Both the position numbers and the translations under genes were made by a program. The notes beneath the pieces were generated by a model that was given only the letters and a program-made list of their open reading frames with translations, was not told where the DNA came from and searched no databases. Positions 18,281-26,309 of a stretch of DNA of 64,000 nucleotides are shown here, in pieces (within the stretch, counting starts at the first letter, position 1; each line of letters starts with the position of its first letter). Origin of the DNA: Streptomyces sp. XM4193 (lineage in GTDB: Bacteria; Actinomycetota; Actinomycetes; Streptomycetales; Streptomycetaceae); the NCBI RefSeq assembly GCF_023072595.1, contig NZ_JALLGK010000007.1, positions 248,001 to 312,000 on the forward strand, read 5' to 3'.

Positions 18281-19477
18281 ATGACCAACGACCGTCTTCG
18301 CGATGTCTATGTAGTCGACGCCGTCCGCACGCCGGTGGGCAAGTACGGCGGCGCGCTGTCCGGGGTGCGGCCCGACGATCTGGCCGCACATGTGCTGCGG
18401 GCACTGGTGGACCGGACTCCCGACCTGGACCCGGCCCGGATCGACGATGTGGTGTTCGGCAACGCCAACGGCGCCGGCGAGGAGAACCGCAACGTCGGAC
18501 GGATGGCGGTGCTGCTCGCGGGGCTGCCCGTCTCCGTTCCCGGAGTGACGGTCAACCGGCTGTGCGCCTCCGGGATGGAGGCCGTGCTCCAGGCGGCCCG
18601 TACGGTGGCCTGCGGCGACGCGTCCGTGGTGGTCGCGGGCGGAGTGGAGTCGATGAGCCGCGCCCCGTGGGTGGTGCCCAAGCCCGAGCGGGCGTTCCCC
18701 GCCGCCGCCCCGCAGATGCACTCCACCACGCTGGGCTGGCGGATGACCAACCCGGCGATGCCCCCGCAGTGGACCGTCTCCCTGGGCGAGGGTGCCGAAC
18801 TCGTCGCCGACCGCCACGCGATCACCCGTGAGCAGCAGGACGAGTACGCCGCCGCCAGCCACCGCAAGGCCGTACGGGCGTGGCAGGAGGGACTGTACGA
18901 CGCGGAGACGGTGGCGGTGCCGGGAGTGGAGCTGCCGCGCGACGAGAGCGTGCGGGACGGCAGCACCCCGCAGGCGCTGGGCAAGCTGAAGCCGGTCTTC
19001 CGTCAGGAGAACGGCACCGTCACCGCGGGCAACTCCTCACCGCTCAACGACGGCGCGGCGGCGCTGCTGCTGACCGACGAGGACGGGCTCGCCGCCACCG
19101 GGCGCGAGCCGCTGGCCCGTATCCGTGCCTCGGCCACCACCGGGATCGAGCCGCAGCTCTTCGGGCTCGGCCCGGTGGAGGCCGTACGGCGGGCGCTGGC
19201 CCGGGCGGGGACCGATTTTGCCGCGCTGACCACCGTGGAGCTGAACGAGGCGTTCGCCGCGCAGGTGCTGGGCTGCCTCGCCGAATGGCCCGAACTGGAC
19301 CCGGAGTCGGTCAACCCGCGCGGCGGCGCGCTGGCTCTCGGCCACCCGCTGGGTGCCTCGGGCGCGCGCATCGCGGGCGCGGTCGCGCACCAGCTCGCCG
19401 CGGCCGGCTCGGGCACCGGACTGGCCGCCCTGTGCATCGGCGTGGGCCAGGGCCAGGCCCTCGTGCTGGAACGCTGA
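18281..19477 (+). CDS. Acetyl-CoA C-acyltransferase (thiolase), 3-oxoadipyl-CoA thiolase-like
   Basis: This 398-residue thiolase would cleave or form 3-oxoacyl-CoA. The acylated cysteine is in VNRLCASGMEAV (about residue 91). The second catalytic set is NEAFAAQVL, GGALALGHPLGASGARI and CIGVGQGQAL. The CIGVGQG form, rather than CIGGG, resembles beta-ketoadipyl-CoA thiolases (PcaF/PaaJ), but no aromatic-degradation genes are nearby, so general fatty-acid or degradative use is equally possible. It is divergent from the epimerase gene, and no strong ribosome site precedes the ATG. Confidence 0.9.
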   Translation: MTNDRLRDVYVVDAVRTPVGKYGGALSGVRPDDLAAHVLRALVDRTPDLDPARIDDVVFGNANGAGEENRNVGRMAVLLAGLPVSVPGVTVNRLCASGMEAVLQAARTVACGDASVVVAGGVESMSRAPWVVPKPERAFPAAAPQMHSTTLGWRMTNPAMPPQWTVSLGEGAELVADRHAITREQQDEYAAASHRKAVRAWQEGLYDAETVAVPGVELPRDESVRDGSTPQALGKLKPVFRQENGTVTAGNSSPLNDGAAALLLTDEDGLAATGREPLARIRASATTGIEPQLFGLGPVEAVRRALARAGTDFAALTTVELNEAFAAQVLGCLAEWPELDPESVNPRGGALALGHPLGASGARIAGAVAHQLAAAGSGTGLAALCIGVGQGQALVLER

Positions 19478-19607
19478 ACCCGCCCCCGGAGCCCGGCGAA
19501 ACGGCCCGGCGCACGGGCGCGGGGGCGGCCGGGGCGGACCGACGGCGGCCGGGGCGGGACGAGGGCTCGACCGTCGCGGAACGCCGGGCCGGGCCGGCGC
19601 GGAGCGA

Positions 19608-19647
19608 GAGCGGGCCCCGGTCGACATGTGCCGACCGGGGCCCGCTC
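19608..19647. terminator. Strong bidirectional terminator
   Basis: A perfect 16-base stem (GAGCGGGCCCCGGTCG and its complement) with an 8-base loop lies between the convergent thiolase and dehydrogenase genes. Confidence 0.75.
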
Positions 19648-19693
19648 CCCGTTCACCTGCTCACTGCCCGCCGTACGGCCGGGCGGCGGTGGT

Positions 19694-20683
19694 TCAGGGC
19701 ACCACCAGCACCTTGCGGCCGATACCGGCCTTGAACTGGTCGATCGCACGCGGGTACTCGGCCAGCGGAATGCGGTCGCTGATGAACACCTTCGGGTCGA
19801 TGACCCCGGTCGCGAACAGCTCGGCCGCCCGCTCGTAGCTGTGCAGGACCGCCATCGAGCCGGTGATGGTGATCTCCTGGTTGTAGATCTTGTACGGCTC
19901 GATGGTGGCGGTCGTGGCGTAGTCGGAGACACCGAACTGGAGGAAGGTGCCCGCCTTCGCCACTCGGCCGAGACCGTCCTGGATGGCCTTGGCGTTGCCG
20001 GTGGCGTCGATGACGATGTCCCAGCCGGTGGGCCGGTCCAGCTCGTCGGCGTTGGTCGCGCTCGCGCTGCATCCCAACTTCTCGGCGGTGGCGAGGCGTT
20101 CGGCGTTGATGTCGACCATCTCGACCGAGGCCGCGCCGGTGCGCTTGGCCAGCTCCAGCATCATCAGGCCCATGGTTCCCGATCCGTAGATCAGCACCTT
20201 GGAGGCCATCTTGGCCGAGAGGATGTCGTAGCCGCGCACCGCGCAGGACAGCGGCTCGATCAGTGCGGCGTCCTGGAGGCCGACGTGGTCGGGCAGGCGC
20301 ACGCAGTTGGCCACCGGTGCGACCGCGTACTCGGCGGCCCCGCCCGCGGTGGTCACGCCGATGGCGTTCCAGCGGTCGCAGAGGTTGTTGTGGCCCTCAC
20401 GGCAGTAGCGGCACTCGTGGCAGTACAGCGAGGGGTCCACCGCGACCCGGTCGCCGACCGCGACCTCGGTCACCCCGGTGCCGATCGCCGCGACCTCGCC
20501 GGCGAACTCGTGGCCCGGTACGACCGGCAGGGTCGGCGCGAACTCGCCCTCCATGATGTGCAGATCCGTCCCGCACAGCCCGCAGGAGGCGACCTTGACG
20601 ACCACCTCTCGCGGACCGGGCGTCGGGTCGGGCACCTCGGTGACGGTGACGACGCCGGGGGCTTCGATGAGGGCGGCTTTCAT
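19694..20683 (-). CDS. Zinc-dependent medium-chain (polyol/sorbitol-type) dehydrogenase
   Basis: This 329-residue MDR alcohol dehydrogenase has the catalytic zinc site SCGLCGTDLH and GHEFAGEV. The structural zinc cysteines are in YCHECRYCREGHNNLCD, and the Rossmann motif is IYGSGTMGLMMLELA. It probably oxidises a polyol (sorbitol, xylitol or arabitol) to the keto-sugar with NAD. This is inferred from co-transcription with a sugar/polyol importer, whose second permease gene it overlaps by four bases. It is the last gene of the operon, followed by a strong hairpin. Confidence 0.9.
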   Translation of the reverse strand: MKAALIEAPGVVTVTEVPDPTPGPREVVVKVASCGLCGTDLHIMEGEFAPTLPVVPGHEFAGEVAAIGTGVTEVAVGDRVAVDPSLYCHECRYCREGHNNLCDRWNAIGVTTAGGAAEYAVAPVANCVRLPDHVGLQDAALIEPLSCAVRGYDILSAKMASKVLIYGSGTMGLMMLELAKRTGAASVEMVDINAERLATAEKLGCSASATNADELDRPTGWDIVIDATGNAKAIQDGLGRVAKAGTFLQFGVSDYATTATIEPYKIYNQEITITGSMAVLHSYERAAELFATGVIDPKVFISDRIPLAEYPRAIDQFKAGIGRKVLVVP

Positions 20684-21573
20684 TTCACGGCTCCAAGCGA
20701 CAGGCCCTGGACCAGCTTGTCCTGGGCGGCGAACCCCGCGGCGAGCACCGGCAGGGAGATGATGAACGAGGCTGCGCACAGCTGTGCGAGGAAGAGCCCC
20801 TGGCTGGTGATGAACATCGTCAGGAAGGCCGGCGCGGTCTGGGCGGTGACACCGGTCAGCACCCGCGCGAACAGCATCTCGTTCCAGCTGAAGATGAAGC
20901 AGATCAGCGCCGTCGCCGCGATGCCCGGCCCGGCGATGGGCGCGATGACTCGGAGCAGGATCGTCGACAGCTTCGCACCGTCCAGCTGCGCGGCCTCGAT
21001 CAGCGACACCGGCACCTCCGCGAGGAAGGAGTGCGTCATCCACACCGCGATCGGCAGGTTCATCGAGGTGTAGAGCAGGATGAGCAGCCAGATGTTGTCC
21101 AGCATCCCGGCGTTGCGGGCGAAGAGGTAGATCGGCAGCAGACCGGCGACCACCGGCAGCATCTTGGTGGACAGGAAGAAGAACAGGACGTCGCGCCACT
21201 TCTCCACCGGACGGATCGCCAGCGCGTACGCCGCCGGAATGGCCAGCAGCAGCACCAGGGCGGTGGAGATGAGCGAGGCGCCGACCGAGTTCAGCAGCGG
21301 CGGCCAGGGGCTGGCACCGCCGCCCGCACCGAAGAACTCCCGGTAGCTGTCCAGGGTCAACGGGGCCATCAGCGAGGGCGGGTTGGTCGCGGCGTCCGAC
21401 TCGGCGTGGAAGGAGGTCAGCACCATCCACGCCACGGGCAGGAAGAACATCAGGGCCACGGCCCAGGCCAGCAGGCCGAGCGCCGCGTTGCGCCGACGCT
21501 GCGAGCGGGTCCGGGGATCGGGGCGGACCTTGTCCGCGCCGCGAGGTGTACGGGTGACTGTCGCGGTACTCAT
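20680..21573 (-). CDS. Carbohydrate ABC transporter permease (MalG-like)
   Basis: This inner-membrane permease has about 297 residues and six helices. It has the EAA-loop signature EAAQLDGAKLSTILLRVIAPIAGPG towards the C-terminal half, which docks the ATPase. The N-terminal cytoplasmic segment is basic (TRSQRRRNAALG), and PVAWMVLTSFHAE marks the first periplasmic loop of CUT1-type MalG homologues. The ATG at 21573 overlaps the upstream stop as TGATG; a GTG one codon earlier is possible. It pairs with the MalF-like gene. Confidence 0.92.
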   Translation of the reverse strand: MSTATVTRTPRGADKVRPDPRTRSQRRRNAALGLLAWAVALMFFLPVAWMVLTSFHAESDAATNPPSLMAPLTLDSYREFFGAGGGASPWPPLLNSVGASLISTALVLLLAIPAAYALAIRPVEKWRDVLFFFLSTKMLPVVAGLLPIYLFARNAGMLDNIWLLILLYTSMNLPIAVWMTHSFLAEVPVSLIEAAQLDGAKLSTILLRVIAPIAGPGIAATALICFIFSWNEMLFARVLTGVTAQTAPAFLTMFITSQGLFLAQLCAASFIISLPVLAAGFAAQDKLVQGLSLGAVK

Positions 21574-22574
21574 CACCGGGACGCCTCCTCACTGAACAGG
21601 GACGAAACCACTCGCAGCGCGAAGGTGGCGAGGATGATCGAACCGATGACGACCAGTACGCCCGCCGCGGAGGCCAGTCCGTACTCGTGCGCCTGGTAGA
21701 AGGTCTCGTAGATGGTGTAGGGCAGGTTCGCGGTGTCCAGGCCACCGCGGGTGATGGTGTAGACGGCGTCGAAGTTCTGCACGACGTAGATGGAGCCGAG
21801 CAGTCCGCCGAGCTCCAGGTAGCGGCGCAGATGCGGCAGCGTGATGTAGCGGAAGATCTGCCAGTTGCTCGCGCCGTCGATGCGGGCCGCCTCGATGACG
21901 TCCAGCGGTCGGCTCTGGAGGCCGGCCAGCAGGATCAGCATCATGAACGGCGTCCACTGCCAGATCAGCGAGGCCTGCACCGCCACCAGCGGCATCTCCG
22001 AGACCCAGTCGGGCTGCACCGGGTCCTCGACCCCGACCAGCGAGGCCAGCCAGTTGATGGCGCCGTTGAACAGGCCGTACTCCGGGTTGTACAGCACGTG
22101 CTTCCACAGCAGCGCCGCGGCGACCGGGACGATCAGGAAGGGCGCGATCATCATCGTGCGGACCAGGCCCCGGCCGCGGAACTTGCGGTCCAGCAGCAGC
22201 GCGATGGCCAGACCGAGCGCCAGCGAGACGATGACGACGGTGGCGGTCAGCAGCACCGTGTTGAGGACGGAGCCGCGCATGGCCTCGTCGCTCAGCACCG
22301 TGCCGTAGTTGCCGAGTCCGCTGAATTCGCGGGCGTCGGGGTAGAGCGAGTTCCAGTCGAAGAGCGAGATGACCAGCGTCGCCACGAACGGCAGCTGGGT
22401 CATCACGATCAGGAAGACCAGCGCGGGCAGCAGCGGTGCCCTGGTCGACCAGCGGCTGAGCCGGCGGGCTCCCCCGCTTTCGGCGTTCTTGCGTCCGCGT
22501 CCCGAACTCCCGCCGCCCGGAGGCGACTTCGGTGCCTCGGCGGTGGCCTCGGTGGAGGTGGATGTGGCTGTCAT
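21573..22574 (-). CDS. Carbohydrate ABC transporter permease (MalF-like)
   Basis: This 333-residue permease of the CUT1 importer has a 45-residue low-complexity cytoplasmic N-terminus. Its membrane helices begin at PLLPALVFLIVMTQLPFVATL. The EAA loop is EAARIDGASNWQIFRYITLPHLRRYL. It overlaps the binding-protein gene (ATGA) and the MalG-like gene. No ATP-binding subunit is present anywhere in the operon. In Streptomyces, CUT1 importers usually share the ATPase MsiK, so a housekeeping ATPase is expected to energise it. Confidence 0.92.
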   Translation of the reverse strand: MTATSTSTEATAEAPKSPPGGGSSGRGRKNAESGGARRLSRWSTRAPLLPALVFLIVMTQLPFVATLVISLFDWNSLYPDAREFSGLGNYGTVLSDEAMRGSVLNTVLLTATVVIVSLALGLAIALLLDRKFRGRGLVRTMMIAPFLIVPVAAALLWKHVLYNPEYGLFNGAINWLASLVGVEDPVQPDWVSEMPLVAVQASLIWQWTPFMMLILLAGLQSRPLDVIEAARIDGASNWQIFRYITLPHLRRYLELGGLLGSIYVVQNFDAVYTITRGGLDTANLPYTIYETFYQAHEYGLASAAGVLVVIGSIILATFALRVVSSLFSEEASR

Positions 22575-23935
22575 CGGTTCTGGTACTCCTTGCCCACCTT
22601 GTCGGCCAGCTCCTGCGACTTCTTCAGCGCACTGGCGACGGACTGCCGGCCGGCTATGGCCGCGCTGATCTCCTGCGAGACCTTGGTGCCCAGATCCGTG
22701 AACTCCGGGATTCCGACGAACTGGATGCCGGGGGCGGGACGCTTCTGGACTCCGGGCTCACGCGGTTTGGCCTGGTTGATGGCCTGGAAGGTCACCTCGG
22801 AGAACCCGTCCGCGGCCTTCTTGTACTCCTCGTTCTGATACGTCGAAGCACGCTTGCCGGCCGGTACGTTGGCCCAGCCGCGCTCCTTGCCGACCAGCTC
22901 CTCGTACTCCTTGCTGGACGCCCAGGAGATGAACTTCCACGCCTTGTCGCTGTTGTTCGACGCCTTCTGCATGGCCCAGGCCCAGGTGTAGAGCCAGCCC
23001 GAGCTCTCGGTCTTCTCCACCGGCGCGGGAACGTAGCCGATCTTGCCCTTGACCGGGGACTTGCCGTCCTCCAGCGAACCGGCGCCGGCGGTCGCGTCGT
23101 ACCACATCGCGCTCTTGCCCTGCGTCATGTTGTTGAGGCACTCGGCGTAGCCGGACTGCGCGGCGCCGGCCTGGCCGTGCTTGCGCAGCAGGTCGACGTA
23201 GAACTCGGTCGCCCTGGTGAACTCCGGCGAGGTCAGCTGCGCCTCCCAGTTCTCGTCGAACCAGGTGCCGCCGAAGGTGTTGACCACCGTTGTCAGCGGC
23301 GCGGTCAGCTCGCCCCAACCGGGCAGTCCGCGCAGGCAGATGCCCTTCATGCCCTTCTGTTCGCCGTCCACCTCCGCAGCGAGGTCGGCGACCTGCTTCC
23401 AGGTGGGCTTGTCCGGCATTTCGAGCCCGGCCTTGTCGAAGATGTCCTTGCGGTACATCAGGAACGAGGACTCGCCGTAGAACGGCTGCGCGTACATCTT
23501 GCCGTCGTCCCCCGTGAGGGACTGGCGCATCGGGTCCAGGACGTCCTTCTCGTCGTACTTCTTGTCCTTGCCCAGATACGGGTCCAGCTCGTGCAGCCAG
23601 CCGTTGCGGGCGTAGATCGGCGTCTCGTAGTTGCTGATCGTCGCGACGTCGTACTGGCCGGCCTGGTTGGCGAAGTCCTGCCCGATCTTGTCCCGCACGT
23701 CGTTCTCCGGCAGCACGGTGAACTGCACCTTGATGCCGGTCTTCTTCGTGAAGTGCTTGGCGGTGAGTTTCTGCAGGTCGGTCATCTGCGGGTTGTTGAC
23801 CATCAGCACGTTGATCGTGTCACCACCACCGCCCAACAGGTCTCCCGCGCCCGCACAGCCGCTGACGACCACAAGCCCACCGGCGGTCAGGAGGGCGAGT
23901 GCTGCGCGGTTGCGATGTCGGCTCTGACTGCGCAT
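22571..23935 (-). CDS. Extracellular sugar/polyol-binding lipoprotein
   Basis: This solute-binding lipoprotein of 454 residues carries a signal with lipobox VVSGCAG (Cys about 27). After a short Gly-rich linker comes the family-1 binding-protein fold (INVLMVNNPQMTDLQKL; QYDVATISNYETPIYARNGW; YAQPFYGESSFLMYRKDIF). The mature protein is anchored to the outer face of the membrane and delivers substrate to the two permeases. The SYET/NGWL region resembles sorbitol/mannitol-type binders, consistent with the co-operonic polyol dehydrogenase. A perfect 9-bp inverted repeat lies in its leader, and the ribosome site is ACGGAG. Confidence 0.92.
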   Translation of the reverse strand: MRSQSRHRNRAALALLTAGGLVVVSGCAGAGDLLGGGGDTINVLMVNNPQMTDLQKLTAKHFTKKTGIKVQFTVLPENDVRDKIGQDFANQAGQYDVATISNYETPIYARNGWLHELDPYLGKDKKYDEKDVLDPMRQSLTGDDGKMYAQPFYGESSFLMYRKDIFDKAGLEMPDKPTWKQVADLAAEVDGEQKGMKGICLRGLPGWGELTAPLTTVVNTFGGTWFDENWEAQLTSPEFTRATEFYVDLLRKHGQAGAAQSGYAECLNNMTQGKSAMWYDATAGAGSLEDGKSPVKGKIGYVPAPVEKTESSGWLYTWAWAMQKASNNSDKAWKFISWASSKEYEELVGKERGWANVPAGKRASTYQNEEYKKAADGFSEVTFQAINQAKPREPGVQKRPAPGIQFVGIPEFTDLGTKVSQEISAAIAGRQSVASALKKSQELADKVGKEYQNR

Positions 23936-23961
23936 CGAGAGCTCCGTTCACATTTCTCTCA

Positions 23962-23986
23962 GGCAGACGGAACAACGCCGTCTGCC
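23962..23986. promoter_or_regulatory. Inverted repeat in the leader of the polyol importer operon
   Basis: GGCAGACGG and its complement flank AACAACG, centred about 40 bases upstream of the binding-protein start. It may be the operator of the adjacent DeoR regulator or a 5'-UTR hairpin; the sequence alone does not decide. Confidence 0.5.
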
Positions 23987-24219
23987 GGCTGGGGAGTCGG
24001 ACCGACGACCCGTCTCGTCCGGATGGGTCGCCATCGTGGAATTGCGGTATGGGGGGTTGCGGGTACGCCTTCTCGTACGGGTGGTGCGGTGTCCGGCGCG
24101 GACGTCGCCGGCGCGTGGGGTGCCGGCGCACCGGATCTGCGGCACGAAGTGCCCGGGCGCTCGCCGGTCGGACGCCCCGGGCCGCGGAGGGGTGGTGCGG
24201 CCCGGACAGTCCGGTCGGC

Positions 24220-24981
24220 TCAGACCCGAATGACCTGCGGGCCCAGCAGGGAGTAGCGCTGCGCCTCGGCGGTCGAAAGGCCGCTGCTGGTGACGATCGC
24301 CTCGAAGTCGGAGACCTCCGCGAACCTCGCGAAGCTCACCGCGGCGAACTTGGTGTGCATCCCGACCAGGACCCGGCGCCGGGAGACCTTGATCGCCTGG
24401 GCCTTGACCTCGCCCACGGCCGGGTCCGGAGTGGTCAGGCCCAGCTCGCGGGAGATGCCGTTGGCCCCGAGGAAGGCGAGGTCGATGACGAAGCCGGAGA
24501 GCATCCGCACCGCCCAGTGCTCGACCGTGGCCAAGGTGCCGCCGCGCACCCGGCCGCCGAGCAGCAGCACGGTGCACTCCTCGCGCTCGGCGAGCACGCC
24601 CGCCGTCGCCAGCGAGGTCGTCACGATGGTCAGCGGTCGCCCGACGGGCAGTTCCTCGGCGATCAGCTGGGGCGTGTACCCCTCGTCGATGTAGACCGTC
24701 TCCGCGTCGCCCAGAAGTCCCGCCGCGGCGCTGGCGATCCGGCGTTTCTCCGGGACGTTCATGGTGGTGCGGAAGGCGAGGGTCGTCTCGAATCCCGCAC
24801 TCTCGACCGGGTAGGCGCCGCCGTGGGTACGGCGCACCAGCCCGTGGTCCTCCAGCAGCCGCAGATCGCGGCGGACCGTCTCCTTCGCGACGCCCAGCTC
24901 GGTCGCCAGCTCGCCGACGTCCACTGAGCCGGCGCTGCGTGCAGCGGCAACGATCGCCCGCTGTCTGTCCTCCGCGCTCAC
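24220..24981 (-). CDS. DeoR/GlpR-family transcriptional regulator
   Basis: This 253-residue regulator has an N-terminal winged HTH (VDVGELATELGVAKETVRRDLRLLE, residues about 18-42; HGLVRRTHGGAYP). A DeoR sensor domain follows (RIASAAAGLLGDAETVYIDEG, LTIVTTSLATAGVL, LLLGGRVRGGTLATVE, DLAFLGANGISRELG). This sensor binds phosphorylated sugars. The GTG start was chosen because GAGGTGG lies five bases upstream; a longer frame has no ribosome site. It lies upstream of and co-directional with the polyol importer operon, with a 284-base gap, so local control is likely. Confidence 0.92.
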   Translation of the reverse strand: MSAEDRQRAIVAAARSAGSVDVGELATELGVAKETVRRDLRLLEDHGLVRRTHGGAYPVESAGFETTLAFRTTMNVPEKRRIASAAAGLLGDAETVYIDEGYTPQLIAEELPVGRPLTIVTTSLATAGVLAEREECTVLLLGGRVRGGTLATVEHWAVRMLSGFVIDLAFLGANGISRELGLTTPDPAVGEVKAQAIKVSRRRVLVGMHTKFAAVSFARFAEVSDFEAIVTSSGLSTAEAQRYSLLGPQVIRV

Positions 24982-25192
24982 CGGCCACCTCGGTATTTCT
25001 TCGCGACTTTCGTTGCGCCCGCCGGTCGTCCGGCCGGTCCGCGCACTGATGCCGTCCGACCGCCCAACCGGCCCGCGACCGCCGCTGTCCGGCGCTGTGC
25101 GCGGTACGGCCGGTCGCCGGGTGGGGCACGCACGGGCCGCGTTCGACCGTTCGTGCCCGTTCGGGCTCCTTGCCACAGAGTTTTACCGTGCA

Positions 25193-25206
25193 GTGACGGG
25201 CGTCAC
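25193..25206. promoter_or_regulatory. Perfect inverted repeat GTGACG-GG-CGTCAC
   Basis: Six-base perfect arms with a two-base spacer, inside a short AT-richer patch (GAGTTTTACCGTGCAGT precedes it) about 210 bases upstream of the DeoR gene. It is a plausible protein-binding site; its owner is unknown. Confidence 0.4.
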
Positions 25207-25612
25207 CAGACACACAGTGAGATCGATCATGCCCGAGTCTGCCCGTTTCCGTACGAGCAAGTAATGCCGGAAAGCGCGACCACCCAGCGCCGGCAAGGGT
25301 CTCCCGAAGCGACGGTCAATCGACGGAGCGCCCGTTCAGCCATCCGAACCCGCCCGTTCCCTGCCCGCGAGTCGGGCACCGAACCGCCCGCCCGGGCACG
25401 AGACGCACACCGGCACTCCCCGAGCGACGCCCAGCGACTCCGCGAACCGGCCCCGACACAGGCAACGATTCGAGAACGCTCGACGTCCACCGTTCCGACA
25501 TGCCCGAACCAGAGCCCTCTGAACCGGAGTTGGCCCGCCGCCCTTCCGCCCCGGTACACACCCGCACCCCGCCGCACGAGCGGAGTCCCGGCCGTACAGG
25601 CCCCAGGACCTC

Positions 25613-25678
25613 AGGCGGGCAGGCGGGCAGGCGGGCAGGCGGGCAGGCGGGCAGGCGGGCAGGCGGGCAGGCGGGCAG
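25613..25678. repeat. 8-bp tandem repeat, eight perfect copies
   Basis: The unit AGGCGGGC is repeated eight times without mismatch, ending eight bases before the stop codon of the VOC gene on the minus strand. Because the period is not a multiple of three and the copies are perfect, it is a candidate variable-number locus. It is non-coding. Confidence 0.95.
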
Positions 25679-25685
25679 CGAACGG

Positions 25686-26144
25686 TCAGCTCCGCCCGAG
25701 GTTCTGCGCGAGGTTCTGCGCGAGCATCACGATGATTCCGCTGGGTCCGCGGACATACGCGAGCCGGTACACGTCCTCGTAGTTCGCCACCCCTCGAAGC
25801 GGGTGGCACCCGTGCCCCGCGGCGACCTCGAGCGCCGCGTCGATGTCGTCGACGGAGAAGGCGACGCGGTGCATACCGATCTCGTGCGGCCGAGTGGGCT
25901 CCGTCTCGACGGCTTCCGGATGGATGTACTCGAAGAGCTCCAGAAACCCCTGGCCGTCTGGAGTGCGAAGCATCGCGATCTTCGCGTGATTGCCGTCGAG
26001 TCCGACGGCGGTGTCGGCCCATTCGCCGCTGATCGTGTCCCGACCGGCGACCTCGAGACCGAGGTCGGTGAAGAAGGAGATCGCGGCTTCGATGTCGCGA
26101 ACGGCGATACCGACGTTCTCAAGTCTGATGGCCATGCTCGGCAT
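25686..26144 (-). CDS. VOC-superfamily (glyoxalase-like) protein
   Basis: This 152-residue two-module vicinal-oxygen-chelate protein has IRLENVGIAVRDIEAAISFF for module 1, FLELFEYIHP, then GMHRVAFSVDDIDAALE for module 2 and RGPSGIIVMLAQ at the end. The order resembles methylmalonyl-CoA epimerase/glyoxalase-like proteins. Candidate metal ligands are the His of HRVAF and Glu of LELF; substrate is unknown. The C-terminus carries a small duplication (AQNLAQNL) matching a direct DNA duplication. The start may be the second ATG, three codons later; neither has a good ribosome site. Confidence 0.8.
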   Translation of the reverse strand: MPSMAIRLENVGIAVRDIEAAISFFTDLGLEVAGRDTISGEWADTAVGLDGNHAKIAMLRTPDGQGFLELFEYIHPEAVETEPTRPHEIGMHRVAFSVDDIDAALEVAAGHGCHPLRGVANYEDVYRLAYVRGPSGIIVMLAQNLAQNLGRS

Positions 26145-26309
26145 GCTACTGAGCAGACAAGGAGGAACCCGGCAGGCGCCGAACCGCCCCGTCGCACCCG
26201 CCGGTTGACCTGCGCGCGCGGTCGCGCGCGGGCCTACGCGACGTGGGGGTGGGACGCCGGGCGGCGGCGCGGACGCCGGCGAGCTCTCGCGCCTTTGCGC
26301 GGACCTCGT

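Larger units (their letters stand above)
24982..25685. other. Regulatory/intergenic region upstream of deoR-type gene
   Basis: About 700 bases without a convincing gene. Close to the deoR start are two similar elements, TTTCTTCG and TTTCGTTG (about 24994-25013), possible operator half-sites. A perfect inverted repeat and an eight-copy 8-bp tandem repeat also lie in this region and are listed separately. Confidence 0.5.

Noticed and set aside
25613..25678. CRISPR-like array
   Set aside because: The repeats are 8 bp and contiguous with no spacers; no cas genes in the window.
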